From Mesoplasma photuris ATCC 49581 (GTDB taxonomy: Bacteria; Bacillota_I; Bacilli_A; Mycoplasmatales; Mycoplasmataceae), in contig NZ_JNJI01000005.1 in NCBI RefSeq assembly GCF_000702725.1, forward strand, positions 20,803-84,802: a stretch of 64,000 nucleotides of DNA. The letters are read 5' to 3'. How positions within the stretch are numbered: position 1 is the stretch's first letter; each line of letters opens with the position of its first letter. Positions 55,211 through 64,000 of this stretch are shown in pieces. The notes under the pieces are model-generated. The model ran no database searches, had not been told where the DNA came from, and was given only the letters and a program-made list of their open reading frames with translations. The position numbers and the translations under genes are program-made.

Positions 55211-55243
55211 TTGACATTTTTCTAAAATGTGAAACTAGTTTCA
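55211..55243 (+). promoter_or_regulatory. Promoter and palindromic operator before the MurNAc PTS gene
   Basis: TGAAACTAGTTTCA at 55230-55243 is a perfect 14-bp palindrome, and a TTGACA at 55211-55216 is upstream of it. TGAAA-N4-TTTCA is the form expected of RpiR/MurR-type sites. I could not settle the -10 box. Confidence 0.6.
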
Positions 55244-55311
55244 TAATCACACTTTTACATGAAATATTTTTTTAGTACCTTAAAATTATATTGTAAAAGG
55301 AGGTTGCTAAA

Positions 55312-57063
55312 ATGGCTAAACCAAACAAAGTTGCTCAAGACTTGTTAGACATTATTAAATCAGAAAATATTGTTTCATTTACTAACTGTATGACACGTTT
55401 ACGAGTAAAAGCTAAACCTAATTTTGATGCAGATCAACTAAAACAAGTTGATGGCGTATTAGGTTTAGTTATTTCAGGAGATGAATATCAAATTATCTTA
55501 GGACCAGGATTTGTAAATAAAGTTGCTACTGAATTTGCAAAAATTGTTGATATTCAACCTCAAGCAGAAGTAAACGAAATGCTTGATAAAGAATATTCAG
55601 TAGCTTCAGCTGCTGAATTAGCAAAATTAGAAAAAACTAAAAGAAAAAGTGGTGGAGGAAAATCAAAAGAATTCCTAGCTAAAATATCTAAAGTATTTAC
55701 ACCATTAATACCAGCCTTCATTGGAGCTGGTTTATTATCAGGAATTTCAGGTATTTTAACAGCGACAATTGATGCTAGTCCTGAATTGGCATCTTGAATT
55801 TCTGTATTAACTGTGATGCTATCAATATTAACGAACGTATTTATTGTAGCAGTTGGTTGAAGAATGGCTGAAGAATGAGGAGCTAATCCAGGATTAGCTG
55901 CTTTAGTTGCAGCAATTTACACACCATTTGCAGGGGCTGCTATTTCAGGCATTTTCTCACCAATGATGGTTGACGGACATCAAAGTTATAATTTTTTAGG
56001 TATGATCATTGACGCTGACAATATCGAATCAAATTGATTCACAGTTGGTTTTGTTAACTTAGGTAAAGATGGTGTTCCTACTTTAGGAGCTCCTCATGCT
56101 GGGTTAATTGGAGCAATGATTGCTGCAGCATTTACAATTGCTCTTGAAAAACAATTTAGAAAATTTATGCCAGGAGCAATCGATACAATTCTTACTCCAA
56201 TTCTTGTAATTGTAATTATGTTATTTGCTAACTTTGTATTTATTATTCCTGCTGCAGGATATCTATTTACGGGAATTACATGATTAATGAACAATTTATA
56301 TGCAAATCCATTTGGAGCTGCAGTATTATCAGGAATCTTCTTATTTGCATTAGCTTTCGGTGTTCACCAAGGTTTCTTACCAATTTACTTCGCTTTAATG
56401 GCAGATGAATCAACAGGATTCTCTAACCCATTATTCCCTATTATGGCAATGGGTGGAGTTGCGCAAGTTGGTGTATGTATTGGAATGTGATTTTTAGCAG
56501 GAAAAGGTTCAACTTTAAGAAAACAAATTTCTGGAGCAATAATTCCTGGTTTCATGGGAATTGGAGAACCATTAATTTACGGTATTGCTTTACCAAGAGT
56601 TAAACCGTTTGTATTATCATGTTTAGCAGCTACTTTTGGAGGATTCTTCATTGGTGCACTATCAACATGAGGTGGAATTACAATATCAATGAATGCTGCA
56701 ACAGGTCCTGGAGGACTTGTAGCAACAATTATGATGACTACAACAACAGGTAATGTTGCTTTAGGAATTTCAATGTATTTATTAGCAGTGGTTATTACAT
56801 ATGCTGCTGGTATTGGAATATGTTTCTTTGCATATTCTAAAATTGCAAGATATGGAACAGAAATGTCAAAAACTCTTTATAAAAATTGAATCGGTGAAAT
56901 TAAAACAAAAGAAACTAAAGCAATATCATTAGGAGTATTAAAAATAATTGGACTTTCTGTATTATACGCTACTGTGATTGGTTTAGTTTCAATGTGAATT
57001 ATTGAATATAAAAAACTAGATGAAAATACTAAGAATGAATATTCAAATTTTCAATTAGTTTAA
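55312..57063 (+). CDS. murP: MurNAc-type PTS transporter, EIIBC
   Basis: A 583-residue permease of the glucose/sucrose superfamily. EIIB (1-80) has the phospho-Cys in [11 protein letters not shown]; a linker of about 50 basic residues leads to EIIC (about 130-565) with many membrane segments, the motif [14 protein letters not shown] and [12 protein letters not shown]. It has no EIIA domain, so it must borrow one. Followed by murQ after 20 bases, which makes MurNAc the most likely substrate, imported as MurNAc 6-phosphate. UGA Trp codons are frequent. RBS AAAAGGAGG. Confidence 0.88.
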
Positions 57064-57083
57064 AAATTAGAAGGGAGAACAAT

Positions 57084-57983
57084 ATGAATAACATTAATTT
57101 AACAAAAATAATGACAGAACAGCGTAATCAAAACAGTAGAAATTTGGATCAAAAAACAACTGTTGAAATTTTAGCAATTATTAATAGTGAAGACGCTAAA
57201 ATCGCTGATGCTATTAATCAACAATTACCATCAATTGCAAAAGCGGTAGATATAATTGTTGAGGCTGCACAAAATAATGGTAGAGTATTTTATTTAGGAG
57301 CTGGTTCTTCAGGAAGAATTGGAGTCCTAGATGCTAGTGAAATGTTACCTACGTATGGAGTTGATAATCTTTTCTACGGTTTAATTGCTGGAGGAGATAA
57401 AGCTTTAAGACATCCTTTAGAAGGTGCTGAAGATTCTAAAGAATTAGCAATCGAAGATCTAAAAGCTGTTAACTTTACTAAAAATGATATTGTTTTAACA
57501 ATTGGGGCTAGTGGAAGAACACCATATTGTATTTCAGCAATTGAATATGCAAAAGAAATGGGAGCAAAATCTGTTGCTTTATGTATGACAGATAACTCAG
57601 AATTTGAAAAAAAAGCTGATGTATGTATTGCAATTTTATCAGGACCTGAAGTAGTTACTGGTTCTACAAGAATGAAATCAGGAACAGCTACAAAAATGGT
57701 TCTAAATATGATTTCAACAACAACAATGATTAAACTTGGTAAAGTTTATGATAACTTAATGATCGATGTTAAAGCAACAAATGAAAAATTAGTAAGTCGT
57801 TGTATTAATATCGTTAAAGAACTAACTGGTGAAACTGATTCTGATAAAGTTTTAAAAACTTTAAAATTAGCTGATATGGATGTTAAAATCGCTACACTAT
57901 CTCTAGTAAAAAATATTGATATCGAAAATGCAAAAAAACTTCTTACAACAAATAATCAATCATTAAGATTGGCATTAGCATAA
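57084..57983 (+). CDS. murQ: N-acetylmuramic acid 6-phosphate etherase
   Basis: A 299-residue SIS-domain lyase cleaving MurNAc 6-phosphate to GlcNAc 6-phosphate and lactate. Motifs LGAGSSGRIGVLDASEM (catalytic Glu, residues about 74-90), GGDKALRHPLEGAEDS, LTIGASGRTPYC and GPEVVTGSTRMKSGTATKMVLN are all present. Normal length. RBS GGGAGAAC. The product would feed amino sugar catabolism (NagA, NagB not seen in this window). No UGA codon interrupts it. Confidence 0.97.
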   Translation: MNNINLTKIMTEQRNQNSRNLDQKTTVEILAIINSEDAKIADAINQQLPSIAKAVDIIVEAAQNNGRVFYLGAGSSGRIGVLDASEMLPTYGVDNLFYGLIAGGDKALRHPLEGAEDSKELAIEDLKAVNFTKNDIVLTIGASGRTPYCISAIEYAKEMGAKSVALCMTDNSEFEKKADVCIAILSGPEVVTGSTRMKSGTATKMVLNMISTTTMIKLGKVYDNLMIDVKATNEKLVSRCINIVKELTGETDSDKVLKTLKLADMDVKIATLSLVKNIDIENAKKLLTTNNQSLRLALA

Positions 57984-57985
57984 TA

Positions 57986-58201
57986 ATGGGAGCTTATGGG
58001 AGCTTACAACTTTGACAAAAAATTGTAATTTGTTCATTGATGGGAGCTGGATTAGTAATTGTTGGTGTTGGTGCTATTGTATTTGGGCAATCTATCAAAG
58101 AAGTAGGCTTAATATTAATGATATCTGGTGTATCATTACTTTTCATAAGTACAATATTTTGGGTTGCAGCCGACATTATAAATAAAAAGAGAAAATCATA
58201 A
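57986..58201 (+). CDS. Tiny two-helix membrane protein
   Basis: A 71-residue protein: a short N-terminus (MGAYGSLQLW), two hydrophobic helices (about 13-32 and 40-61) and a basic end (INKKRKS). It contains both a UGA and a UGG Trp. It starts three bases after murQ and its TAA shares the A of the next ATG, so it sits in one translationally coupled unit. The opening GGGAGCTTATGGGAGCTTA is a short tandem duplication of GGGAGCTTA-like units. No function assigned. Confidence 0.68.
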
Positions 58202-59028
58202 TGGAATTAAGTTTGTTAATTCCATTATTGGTATTGATTGCTTTTTCAGTAACCACGTTAGGTTCAGTTTCTGGTGTTGGTGGTGGAGTATTATTTATTC
58301 CGATTTTATTGATTATCCTTCCAACTAAAAATATCGATGAAATTAAGTTTATTTCTATATTCTTGGTATTTTTAGGAGCTTTAATAAATGTGTTGATGGA
58401 AATGTATAAGAAAAAACTGAACTATTGAATCTTATTAATAGGAATCATTATTTCAATACCCTCTATTTTCTTAGGACAATATTTAAATTCACTATTCGAT
58501 CAAAGAATTACTAAGATAATCATTGTTTGTCTTTTATCAATTGTAAATATAGTTTTAATCATTAGTCATTATTGATTAAAAGACATTAAACTGTTTAAAA
58601 GTAAAAATTCAAATTCTTGATACAACATTTATTTAAATGATCAGAAGACAATTAACATTTTCTATGTTGGTGCAATTTCATTCTTTGGTGGATTAGTCAC
58701 TTCTTTAACAGGAATGGGTGGTGGACCACTGTTGATGCCGTTATTACTGATATTTTGTAATCTACAAATGAAAGAAGCGGCACCAATTTCACATTCTTTA
58801 ATTGCAGTTTCTTCATTAATTACATTGATCTTTAATTTTGAAACATTTTCAAATACGCAATTGATGTTGGAAAACGTTTTACCAATGGCGATGGCATCAA
58901 TTGGTGGAGTATTCTTAGGATACTGATTAAAGAACAAAATCAAAAAAGAAATTTACATTAAGTGGCTATTAATTTTACTTATGTGAGCTTCAATCATCAA
59001 AATGATCATTGATTTAATTCAACAATAA
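58201..59028 (+). CDS. TauE/SafE family membrane transporter
   Basis: A 275-residue permease with about eight hydrophobic segments in two halves; each half begins with a glycine-rich motif, SVSGVGGGVLFIPIL (about 25) and SLTGMGGGPLLMPLL (about 170), typical of the TauE/SafE inverted-repeat fold. Members export organic or inorganic anions such as sulfite or sulfoacetate. Placed after murQ, a role in removing lactate or another product is a guess only. A terminator follows. Confidence 0.85.
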
Positions 59029-59047
59029 ACATTTAATTATTAATTAA

Positions 59048-59077
59048 GAAAAGTAGACTTTTAGAGTCTATTTTTTA
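59048..59077 (+). terminator. Terminator of the MurNAc operon
   Basis: TAGACT pairs with AGTCTA (59054-59059 with 59065-59070), extended by flanking A-T pairs, followed by a T run. Confidence 0.82.
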
Positions 59078-59111
59078 ATCCAAATAATATATAATTTCAT
59101 AAGAGGTATTC

Positions 59112-59732
59112 ATGAAACAAGTTAGTATTATTTTAATTGCTGGAGGTACTGCTTCAGGTAAAACAACAGTTTCTCAACGTGTGGCAGACGTTATTTTAAA
59201 AGACCACTCAGTAACACATTTATCAATGGATAATTATTATTGTGATAATAGTAATATGTCATTTGAAGAACGTAAGAAACTGAACTTCGATCATCCAAAT
59301 TTAATCGATATTAAATTATTGGTTGAACATATTAACAAATTAAAAAACCGTCAACCAATCGAAGTTCCAATTTATGATTTTAATGAGTCATCAAGAACTA
59401 AAGAAGTTAGTATTGTAAATCCGGTTGATGTAATCATTCTTGATGGAATCTTTGCCCTACACTTTAAAGAACTATTACAATTAGCAGATATTAAATTATT
59501 TATTAAAACTCCAGACGACATTAGATTCATCCGAAGATTGTCAAGAGATATTGCCGAACGTGGATTTACAACTGAACAAGTAATCAATTACTACACTCAA
59601 TTTGTGCGTCCAATGCATCAATTCTTTGTTGAACCAAGTATTAATAATGCAGATGTAATTATTCCTTATGATGAAGGAAATGAAGTGGCAATTGATATCA
59701 TTGCTACAAAAATAAAAAGTATTGCTGACTAG
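59112..59732 (+). CDS. udk: Uridine/cytidine kinase
   Basis: A 206-residue P-loop kinase phosphorylating uridine and cytidine. The Walker A is AGGTASGKTTVSQRV (residues about 9-23), SMDNYYCDNSNMS is the substrate motif, HPNLIDIKLL and VIILDGIFALHF follow, and FIRRLSRDIAERG is the lid. Promoter -10 TATAAT at 59090 and RBS AAGAGG. It is a pyrimidine salvage enzyme; a terminator separates it from the deoxynucleoside kinase gene. Confidence 0.96.
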   Translation: MKQVSIILIAGGTASGKTTVSQRVADVILKDHSVTHLSMDNYYCDNSNMSFEERKKLNFDHPNLIDIKLLVEHINKLKNRQPIEVPIYDFNESSRTKEVSIVNPVDVIILDGIFALHFKELLQLADIKLFIKTPDDIRFIRRLSRDIAERGFTTEQVINYYTQFVRPMHQFFVEPSINNADVIIPYDEGNEVAIDIIATKIKSIAD

Positions 59733-59747
59733 CAATATTTTTTATTT
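59720..59747 (+). terminator. Terminator of udk
   Basis: TATTGCT (59720-59726), GACT loop, AGCAATA (59731-59737), T run; the stop codon is in the loop. Confidence 0.85.
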
Positions 59748-59772
59748 TAATGATATATTTTTAAGGTTAAAT

Positions 59773-59801
59773 TTTACTTGATAAGTTATAATAAATATAA
59801 T
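59773..59801 (+). promoter_or_regulatory. Candidate promoter of the deoxynucleoside kinase gene
   Basis: TTTACT at 59773-59778, 17-bp spacer, TATAAT at 59796-59801. A second TATAAT at 59787-59792 overlaps the spacer. Confidence 0.55.
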
Positions 59802-59825
59802 GGAAATTAAGAGGGGTTATAAGAT

Positions 59826-60470
59826 ATGAAAATTGCTATTTTTGGAACAGTTGGAGCTGGTAAATCAACTTTAATAGAACATTTAAATCGTTTACTTCCA
59901 GAAAAATATGAAGTATTTTGAGAACCATTAAGTGATAATCCTTATTTTGAAGATTCGTACAGTCCAGATCTTAAAGTAGCATCAGCGGCTTCTTATAAAA
60001 TGGAATTATTAATGCTTTCAAATCGTTATAAACAATTTAAAGAATCTAAGAAATTTGAAAATGTAATTTATGATCGAGGAATCATGGATACTATCATCTT
60101 TGCTCACTGTAATTATGAAGATGGAAGAATTGATGAAAAGGATTGAAATGTTTATCGTGAATATTTTGAAATCGCAGTATTACCTTCAATCTTTGAACAT
60201 CGTAATGCAAATGATGGATATGATTTAGTAGTTTATTTAAAAGTTAGTCCTGAAAAATCAATTGAAAGAATTACTAATCGTGGAATTGAAAGAGAACTAA
60301 AAGTTGATCATAAATTCTGAACTAAGTTAGTAAATATGTATGATAGATGACATAAACATTTAGAAAATAAATTCCCCTTCTTAGTTGTTGATGGAAATAT
60401 TGATAATCCTGAAGTATATGCTCAACAAATTGTTGATGTTGTTAATGAAATGAATTCAAAAAAGGCATAA
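59826..60470 (+). CDS. Deoxynucleoside kinase (deoxyadenosine/deoxyguanosine kinase)
   Basis: A 214-residue P-loop kinase. Motifs: FGTVGAGKSTLIEHL (Walker A), WEPLSDNPYFEDSY (base-specific Glu-Pro), VIYDRGIMDTIIFA (D-R-x, about 85) and the lid RITNRGIERE. It phosphorylates salvaged deoxynucleosides; the exact base is not settled by sequence. UGA Trp codons break the frame in the standard code. ATG after AGAGGGG. A terminator straddles its stop. Confidence 0.92.
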
Positions 60471-60483
60471 GCCTTTTTTATTT
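60458..60483. terminator. Terminator between the kinase gene and the convergent DUF4238 gene
   Basis: AAAAAGGC, ATAA loop, GCCTTTTT with T tract; both strands have suitable runs. The kinase stop lies in the loop. Confidence 0.85.
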
Positions 60484-61464
60484 TGCTTTTTTAATTGTTT
60501 TATTAGATTTAGAGCGACTATCCATAACTCTCATAGTAACATTAAAATTTTTATAGATTTCAAATTTATTTTTATAATCTTCATTTATCATTTCAGGAGA
60601 AATTATTGAAAATTTGGAAAAGGATAATAATTCATTGAAAATAATTCCTTTATACATTTCTTTGTTTTGATAAAATTTTTGTTCAAATAATTTAAAAGAC
60701 GATCTCAAATCAAAATAATGAGGTTTTTTAAATACAGCTACATTTGGACTTATAGGAATTATGTAAAAATAATTTTTATCTAATCCATCTGAAATTTTAA
60801 ATTGTCCCAAATTTGATATAGGCAAACAGTTATCGTGAAATTGAAGTATATTATATTCATGTGTTATATGAATAGAGTGAACAAGGAAATATTTTGGATC
60901 TGAATATAAAGAATGCATCTGATATTCAAAAGAATCAAAACCTATTATATATTTTATAGTTTCTAAAAAATTTATTTTTCTTAAAATTTCCTGTTCTAAA
61001 AGATTTATATTTCTATCTGACATTTGAGTATATGAATAATAGGAATCAATTATTTCATTTAAGTATTTTATATTTTCCTTTTTATCATTTTTAACTATTG
61101 ATCAGTAATCTCTATTTCTTCACATTTGTAATTTTGAGAAAAGTTCAATAAGTGCAATATCATTTTTAACTAAACCCATTTCATTCATAGCTTTACCTAA
61201 ATTTAAATTTCTAATTATTTCATTTGTTAAATCGGAATATTTTTTTTCAATTTTGCTTAATTTATTTTCTAGTTCGTTTTCTTTGAAATTGGAATCTTCA
61301 TATAAAAATTTCTCTGAAAAGTATTTTTTATTTTCACTAAAATCTATAACAATTTTATTTCCGTTATTGTCGATCAAATAAATTTTATTTTCATTATCCC
61401 TCCATCTTTTTATTAAAAAATTAGGCAAAAAGTGTTGATTAACTATTATTTCATTTTTTTTCAT
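60478..61464 (-). CDS. DUF4238 family protein
   Basis: A 328-residue protein. The N-terminus NQHFLPNFLIKRW is the DUF4238 opening (Q-H-x-x-P-x-x-x-L-x-x-F/W), the central part is helical, and a later segment (FHDNCLPISNLG and IIPISPNVAVF) matches the beta-rich second half with a Ser/Asn-Asp-x-P motif. Two UGA Trp codons (near 61120 and 61099) would break it into two ORFs; in code 4 the frame is continuous. RBS AAGGAG at the start. Family function is unknown; members are scattered and often in accessory or defence-rich regions. Confidence 0.82.
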
Positions 61465-61511
61465 AAAACATCTCCTTCATTAAAAGTATAAATAAATATT
61501 TTTGTATTATT

Positions 61512-61540
61512 TTGTTAAAATATAACTGTATAGAAATTAT
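61512..61540 (+). promoter_or_regulatory. Weak promoter candidate of the DUF2130 gene
   Basis: TTGTTA at 61512-61517 and AATTAT at 61535-61540 (17-bp spacer). About 100 bases of leader follow, with two AATGTAAT direct repeats and a 10-bp palindrome AATACGTATT. Confidence 0.35.
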
Positions 61541-61637
61541 ATGCGTGGAGAGATCCAAAAATACAATGTAATGCAATTAGAATGTAATTCTTAATACGTA
61601 TTTTGAAATCTAATAAATTAAATAAAGGGGGGTTCAT

Positions 61638-62876
61638 ATGAATAATGAACTTATTTTGGTTTGTCCTCATTGTAACAAACCAATAAAAGAATCTGATATC
61701 CAACATAATGATAAGTCTTGAGCAAATGTTGAAAAATATTTAGAATCTCAAAAGCAAATTTTAAAAGCAAATTTACAAAGAGATTTAAATCTAGAATATC
61801 AAAAAGAATTTGATAATAAATTTAAAATTAAAGAGTTAGAATTTGACAAAAAAATCGTTGAAATTAAATTAGAACTAGATAAAAATTCACAAGAGGAATT
61901 AAATAAAAAAGAAATTCTAATTAATAATTTTAAAAATCAAATTGCTAATTTAGAAAAAGAACAAGAATTAATTATTTCTAAAAAAGAAGCTGAGTTAAAA
62001 AACTCAATTCAAAATGAAATTTCTAAATTAGAGCAACAATTAATGAATAAAGATTTTGAGATTAAAACAACAGCAATGGAGTTTGAAAATAAGTTATCAA
62101 TTTCTAAAAATGAAATTGAAAAAAAATATGCAACTCAAATTGAAGAATTAAAAATAGCTAATGCTCAAAACAAAATTTTACAATCAAAACGTAAAGGTGA
62201 AAACTTTGAACATGAAGTTGAAGGTGAATTAAGAAAAGCATTTGGTTTATATGATTCAATTGAAAAAATTAACAACACAACTAATGATAAGAAAGCTGAT
62301 TATTTACAAGTGATTAAAAACGCAACCGGAAAAGAAATTGGTAAAATTGTTTATGAAGTTAAAAATGCAGAATGAAAAGATACATGAGAAAATAAATTAG
62401 CAATCGATGTTGCTAATAATAAAACTAAATATGGTATTTTAATAGCAACAAGTTTTAATGAACGTTACAATGGAATACCATTTATTAAATCTGAAATTAA
62501 CCCGAACATCTGAATTACTGATAGTGAAAGTTTTGTCTTTGTTGGACAAATTGTACGAAGACTAATTGAAATTGAAAATGATTATACAATTAAGACTCAA
62601 ATATTGACAAATACCAATTCACAAGAGTTAATTAAAGAATATGAGATTAAAAAACAAAAATTAGATCAATATTGAACAATTGAGTTTCCAAAAACATATA
62701 AAATAATTAAGACTGAATTAGAAGCAATTGATTCGGTTAAAGTATCTTTAACTAAAAATGCTGATAAATTAGCAAAAGCTTCAAATAGATTGAATGCTCA
62801 GTTTAAAGATAAAGTTAAACAGGGATTAGCAAAAATTCTAGGAGAATTAATCTTAGAAGAAACTGAAGAAAAATAG
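61638..62876 (+). CDS. DUF2130 protein, PD-(D/E)XK nuclease-like
   Basis: A 412-residue protein. The N-terminus has one CxxC zinc-like motif (LVCPHCNKP), then about 150 residues of Lys/Glu-rich coiled coil, then the DUF2130 core: KILQSKRKGENFEHEVEG (about 176), DDK-type acidic region NTTNDKKADYLQVI and IVYEVKNAEW (E-x-K, about 240), DVANNKTKYGILIATS and a C-terminal helical bundle. The D...ExK arrangement is that of the restriction-endonuclease fold, so it may cut or bind nucleic acid; activity is unproven. Strong GGGGGG RBS. Divergent from the DUF4238 gene. Confidence 0.82.
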
Positions 62877-62888
62877 AAAGGAATAATT

Positions 62889-64000
62889 ATGGAAATAACA
62901 ATCAAAACAAGCGAACCTCTTTTAGGTTTTAAAACTAAGCATCGACAAAAAATCAATTTCCATGATTTTAGATTTTGATATAAGGCAATTTTAGGTATTG
63001 GAATACTTACATTAGTAATTGCTTGTTATGCAGTGATTATTGCTCAAATTTATGCTCTAAATCGTGGAATAACTGATTATCTAATTGAACATAATGCTGA
63101 ATTAGGAAATGAAACTGGTGCTTCTGGATCTGATCTGCAAACCATTGCTGGTGATTTACAAAGAATATTAAGTACTGGTAAACTTGGAAACGAATTTATC
63201 GTTAGTTGAATCACTGATCCAAAATGATATGACCAATATGGAACATTTATTAACATTTTTCAAAAATACTCATATAATGCAAACGGAGATGTAACTGTCA
63301 CATTTGGAACAACGGTTAATGCTTTAGAAGCAATGACATTTTATTCGTCATATTTTACAACTTTATCTAACATTTTAGTTGGAGTTTGATTAGTAACGGC
63401 TGCATTTTGACCTAAAAATGAAGGAACATTCAATCGTGGATTTGCAAATATTCGTTGAGCTGGAACAAGTGCGGTATTTATCACAATCACTGCAATAGTT
63501 TGAAACTTCATTCTATTACCAGGAATGATTATTGGAGTAGGTAATTTTGTCAGACTAGATGCTTGAGGATGAGTTTCTGGATTCTTATTACACTTAGTTG
63601 GTCCTGTATTATTTTTAGTTTATGTATCTGTATTTATGCCTTTAAAAGAAAAAGGGATTACCCTTGATAGAGTAAAACATGGATATATTGGATTTATCAT
63701 AGTACTAGCAACTTACTTAATGTATACAGTTGCTCGTGGGGGAATTAGACAAATAATTGGTAAAACAGATCCAAATATTAACTACCCTTACCCATTCTTA
63801 GATATTTTTTCACCAAATGTTATGAACACTGGAATTCCTGGAATTGTAGCTTTTGTGATTTGTGGAGGAATTATTGTCGGAATTGCGATTGGATTTACTT
63901 ATTTATATGCAAATATAATGAATTATCGAATCGCAAAAGAAACTGGTAATCCAAGAATAATTCTTAAAGAGGAAAAGAAAAAAAATAAAAAGAAAAAGGA
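62889..64000 (+). CDS. Pr6Pr-like membrane protein, 3' end outside window
   Basis: The frame is open from ATG 62889 to the end of the window (at least 370 residues). It has an N-terminal hydrophobic segment (about 35-55), an extracytoplasmic loop of about 90 residues and then six hydrophobic segments. Segments SSYFTTLSNILVGVWLV, GFLLHLVGPVLFLVYV and NYPYPFLD resemble those of the 21067-21807 gene, so it appears to be a larger paralog. The C-terminus visible at the edge is strongly basic (KEEKKKNKKKK). No biochemical function is known. It starts 12 bases after the DUF2130 stop with AAAGGAAT as RBS and is probably co-transcribed with it. Confidence 0.75.

Noticed and set aside
57986..58004. Short GGGAGCTTA duplication as a mobile element footprint
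   Set aside because: Only nine bases, inside a coding start, with no matching copy or terminal repeats nearby.

Overview
The window is a piece of a small, very AT-rich Mollicute chromosome that uses genetic code 4. UGA is read as tryptophan inside almost every conserved gene (ileS, polC, guaA, truncated in a standard-code reading), and every gene whose end I located stops at TAA or TAG. Gene content points to the Entomoplasmatales: Gram-positive PolC, T-box and guanine riboswitch, PTS uptake, a NadD-HD fusion, no cell-wall synthesis genes and plasma-type lipoproteins. Mesoplasma/Entomoplasma, near M. florum, is my best guess. No insertion sequence, prophage, CRISPR array or rRNA operon was seen.

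Layout. 1-2.6 kb: 3' end of a large surface lipoprotein and an alpha/beta hydrolase. 2.6-11 kb: T-box-controlled ileS, lspA, an RluA-family pseudouridine synthase, a rhomboid-like membrane protein, dCMP deaminase, acpS, folA and plsC. 11.2-11.6 kb: a Tyr-Gln-Lys-Leu tRNA cluster. 11.6-21 kb: a lipoprotein (minus strand), rpmG, an Xaa-Pro peptidase, cdsA, rseP and polC. 21-24.8 kb: a Pr6Pr-like membrane protein (minus) and guanine-riboswitch-controlled guaA-guaB. 24.8-29.3 kb: rimP-nusA-ylxR-ylxQ-infB. 29.3-33.1 kb: a fructose operon (DeoR regulator, fruK, fruA). 33.2-35.6 kb: manA and a GH1 phospho-glycosidase. 35.7-38.6 kb: rbfA, an RDD-like protein, truB, a short ribF, rpsO and tRNA-Gly. 38.6-42.8 kb: a membrane protein, an RpiR regulator and a PTS EIIABC with an unusual coiled-coil tail. 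43-45.4 kb: a membrane-anchored surface protein and a secreted SGNH lipase. 45.4-46.5 kb (minus): a choline-kinase-like enzyme and a membrane protein. 46.6-50.4 kb: rdgB, trmL, a HAD phosphatase, nadD-HD and mtnN. 50.4-53.9 kb: an accessory trio (AbiH/SIR2-like protein, J-domain protein, membrane protein) joined to thyA. 54-59 kb: RpiR, MurP-like PTS, murQ, a tiny membrane protein and a TauE/SafE permease. 59-60.5 kb: udk and a deoxynucleoside kinase. 60.5-64 kb: a DUF4238 gene (minus) divergent from a DUF2130 nuclease-like gene, then a second Pr6Pr-like protein cut by the window edge.

How it fits together. The cell imports sugars by PTS (fructose, a probably mannose-type sugar or beta-glycoside, MurNAc). 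It salvages nucleotides (udk, dNK, dCMP deaminase, thyA, guaAB), makes phospholipid from imported acyl chains (plsC, cdsA) and exports lipoproteins (lspA). The most interesting items are: an identical 27-bp palindrome placed before two unlinked sugar operons; the AbiH/SIR2-like plus J-domain plus membrane-protein cassette; a rhomboid fold lacking its catalytic histidine; a CBS-less IMP dehydrogenase; and a RibF whose riboflavin-kinase half is unrecognisable.
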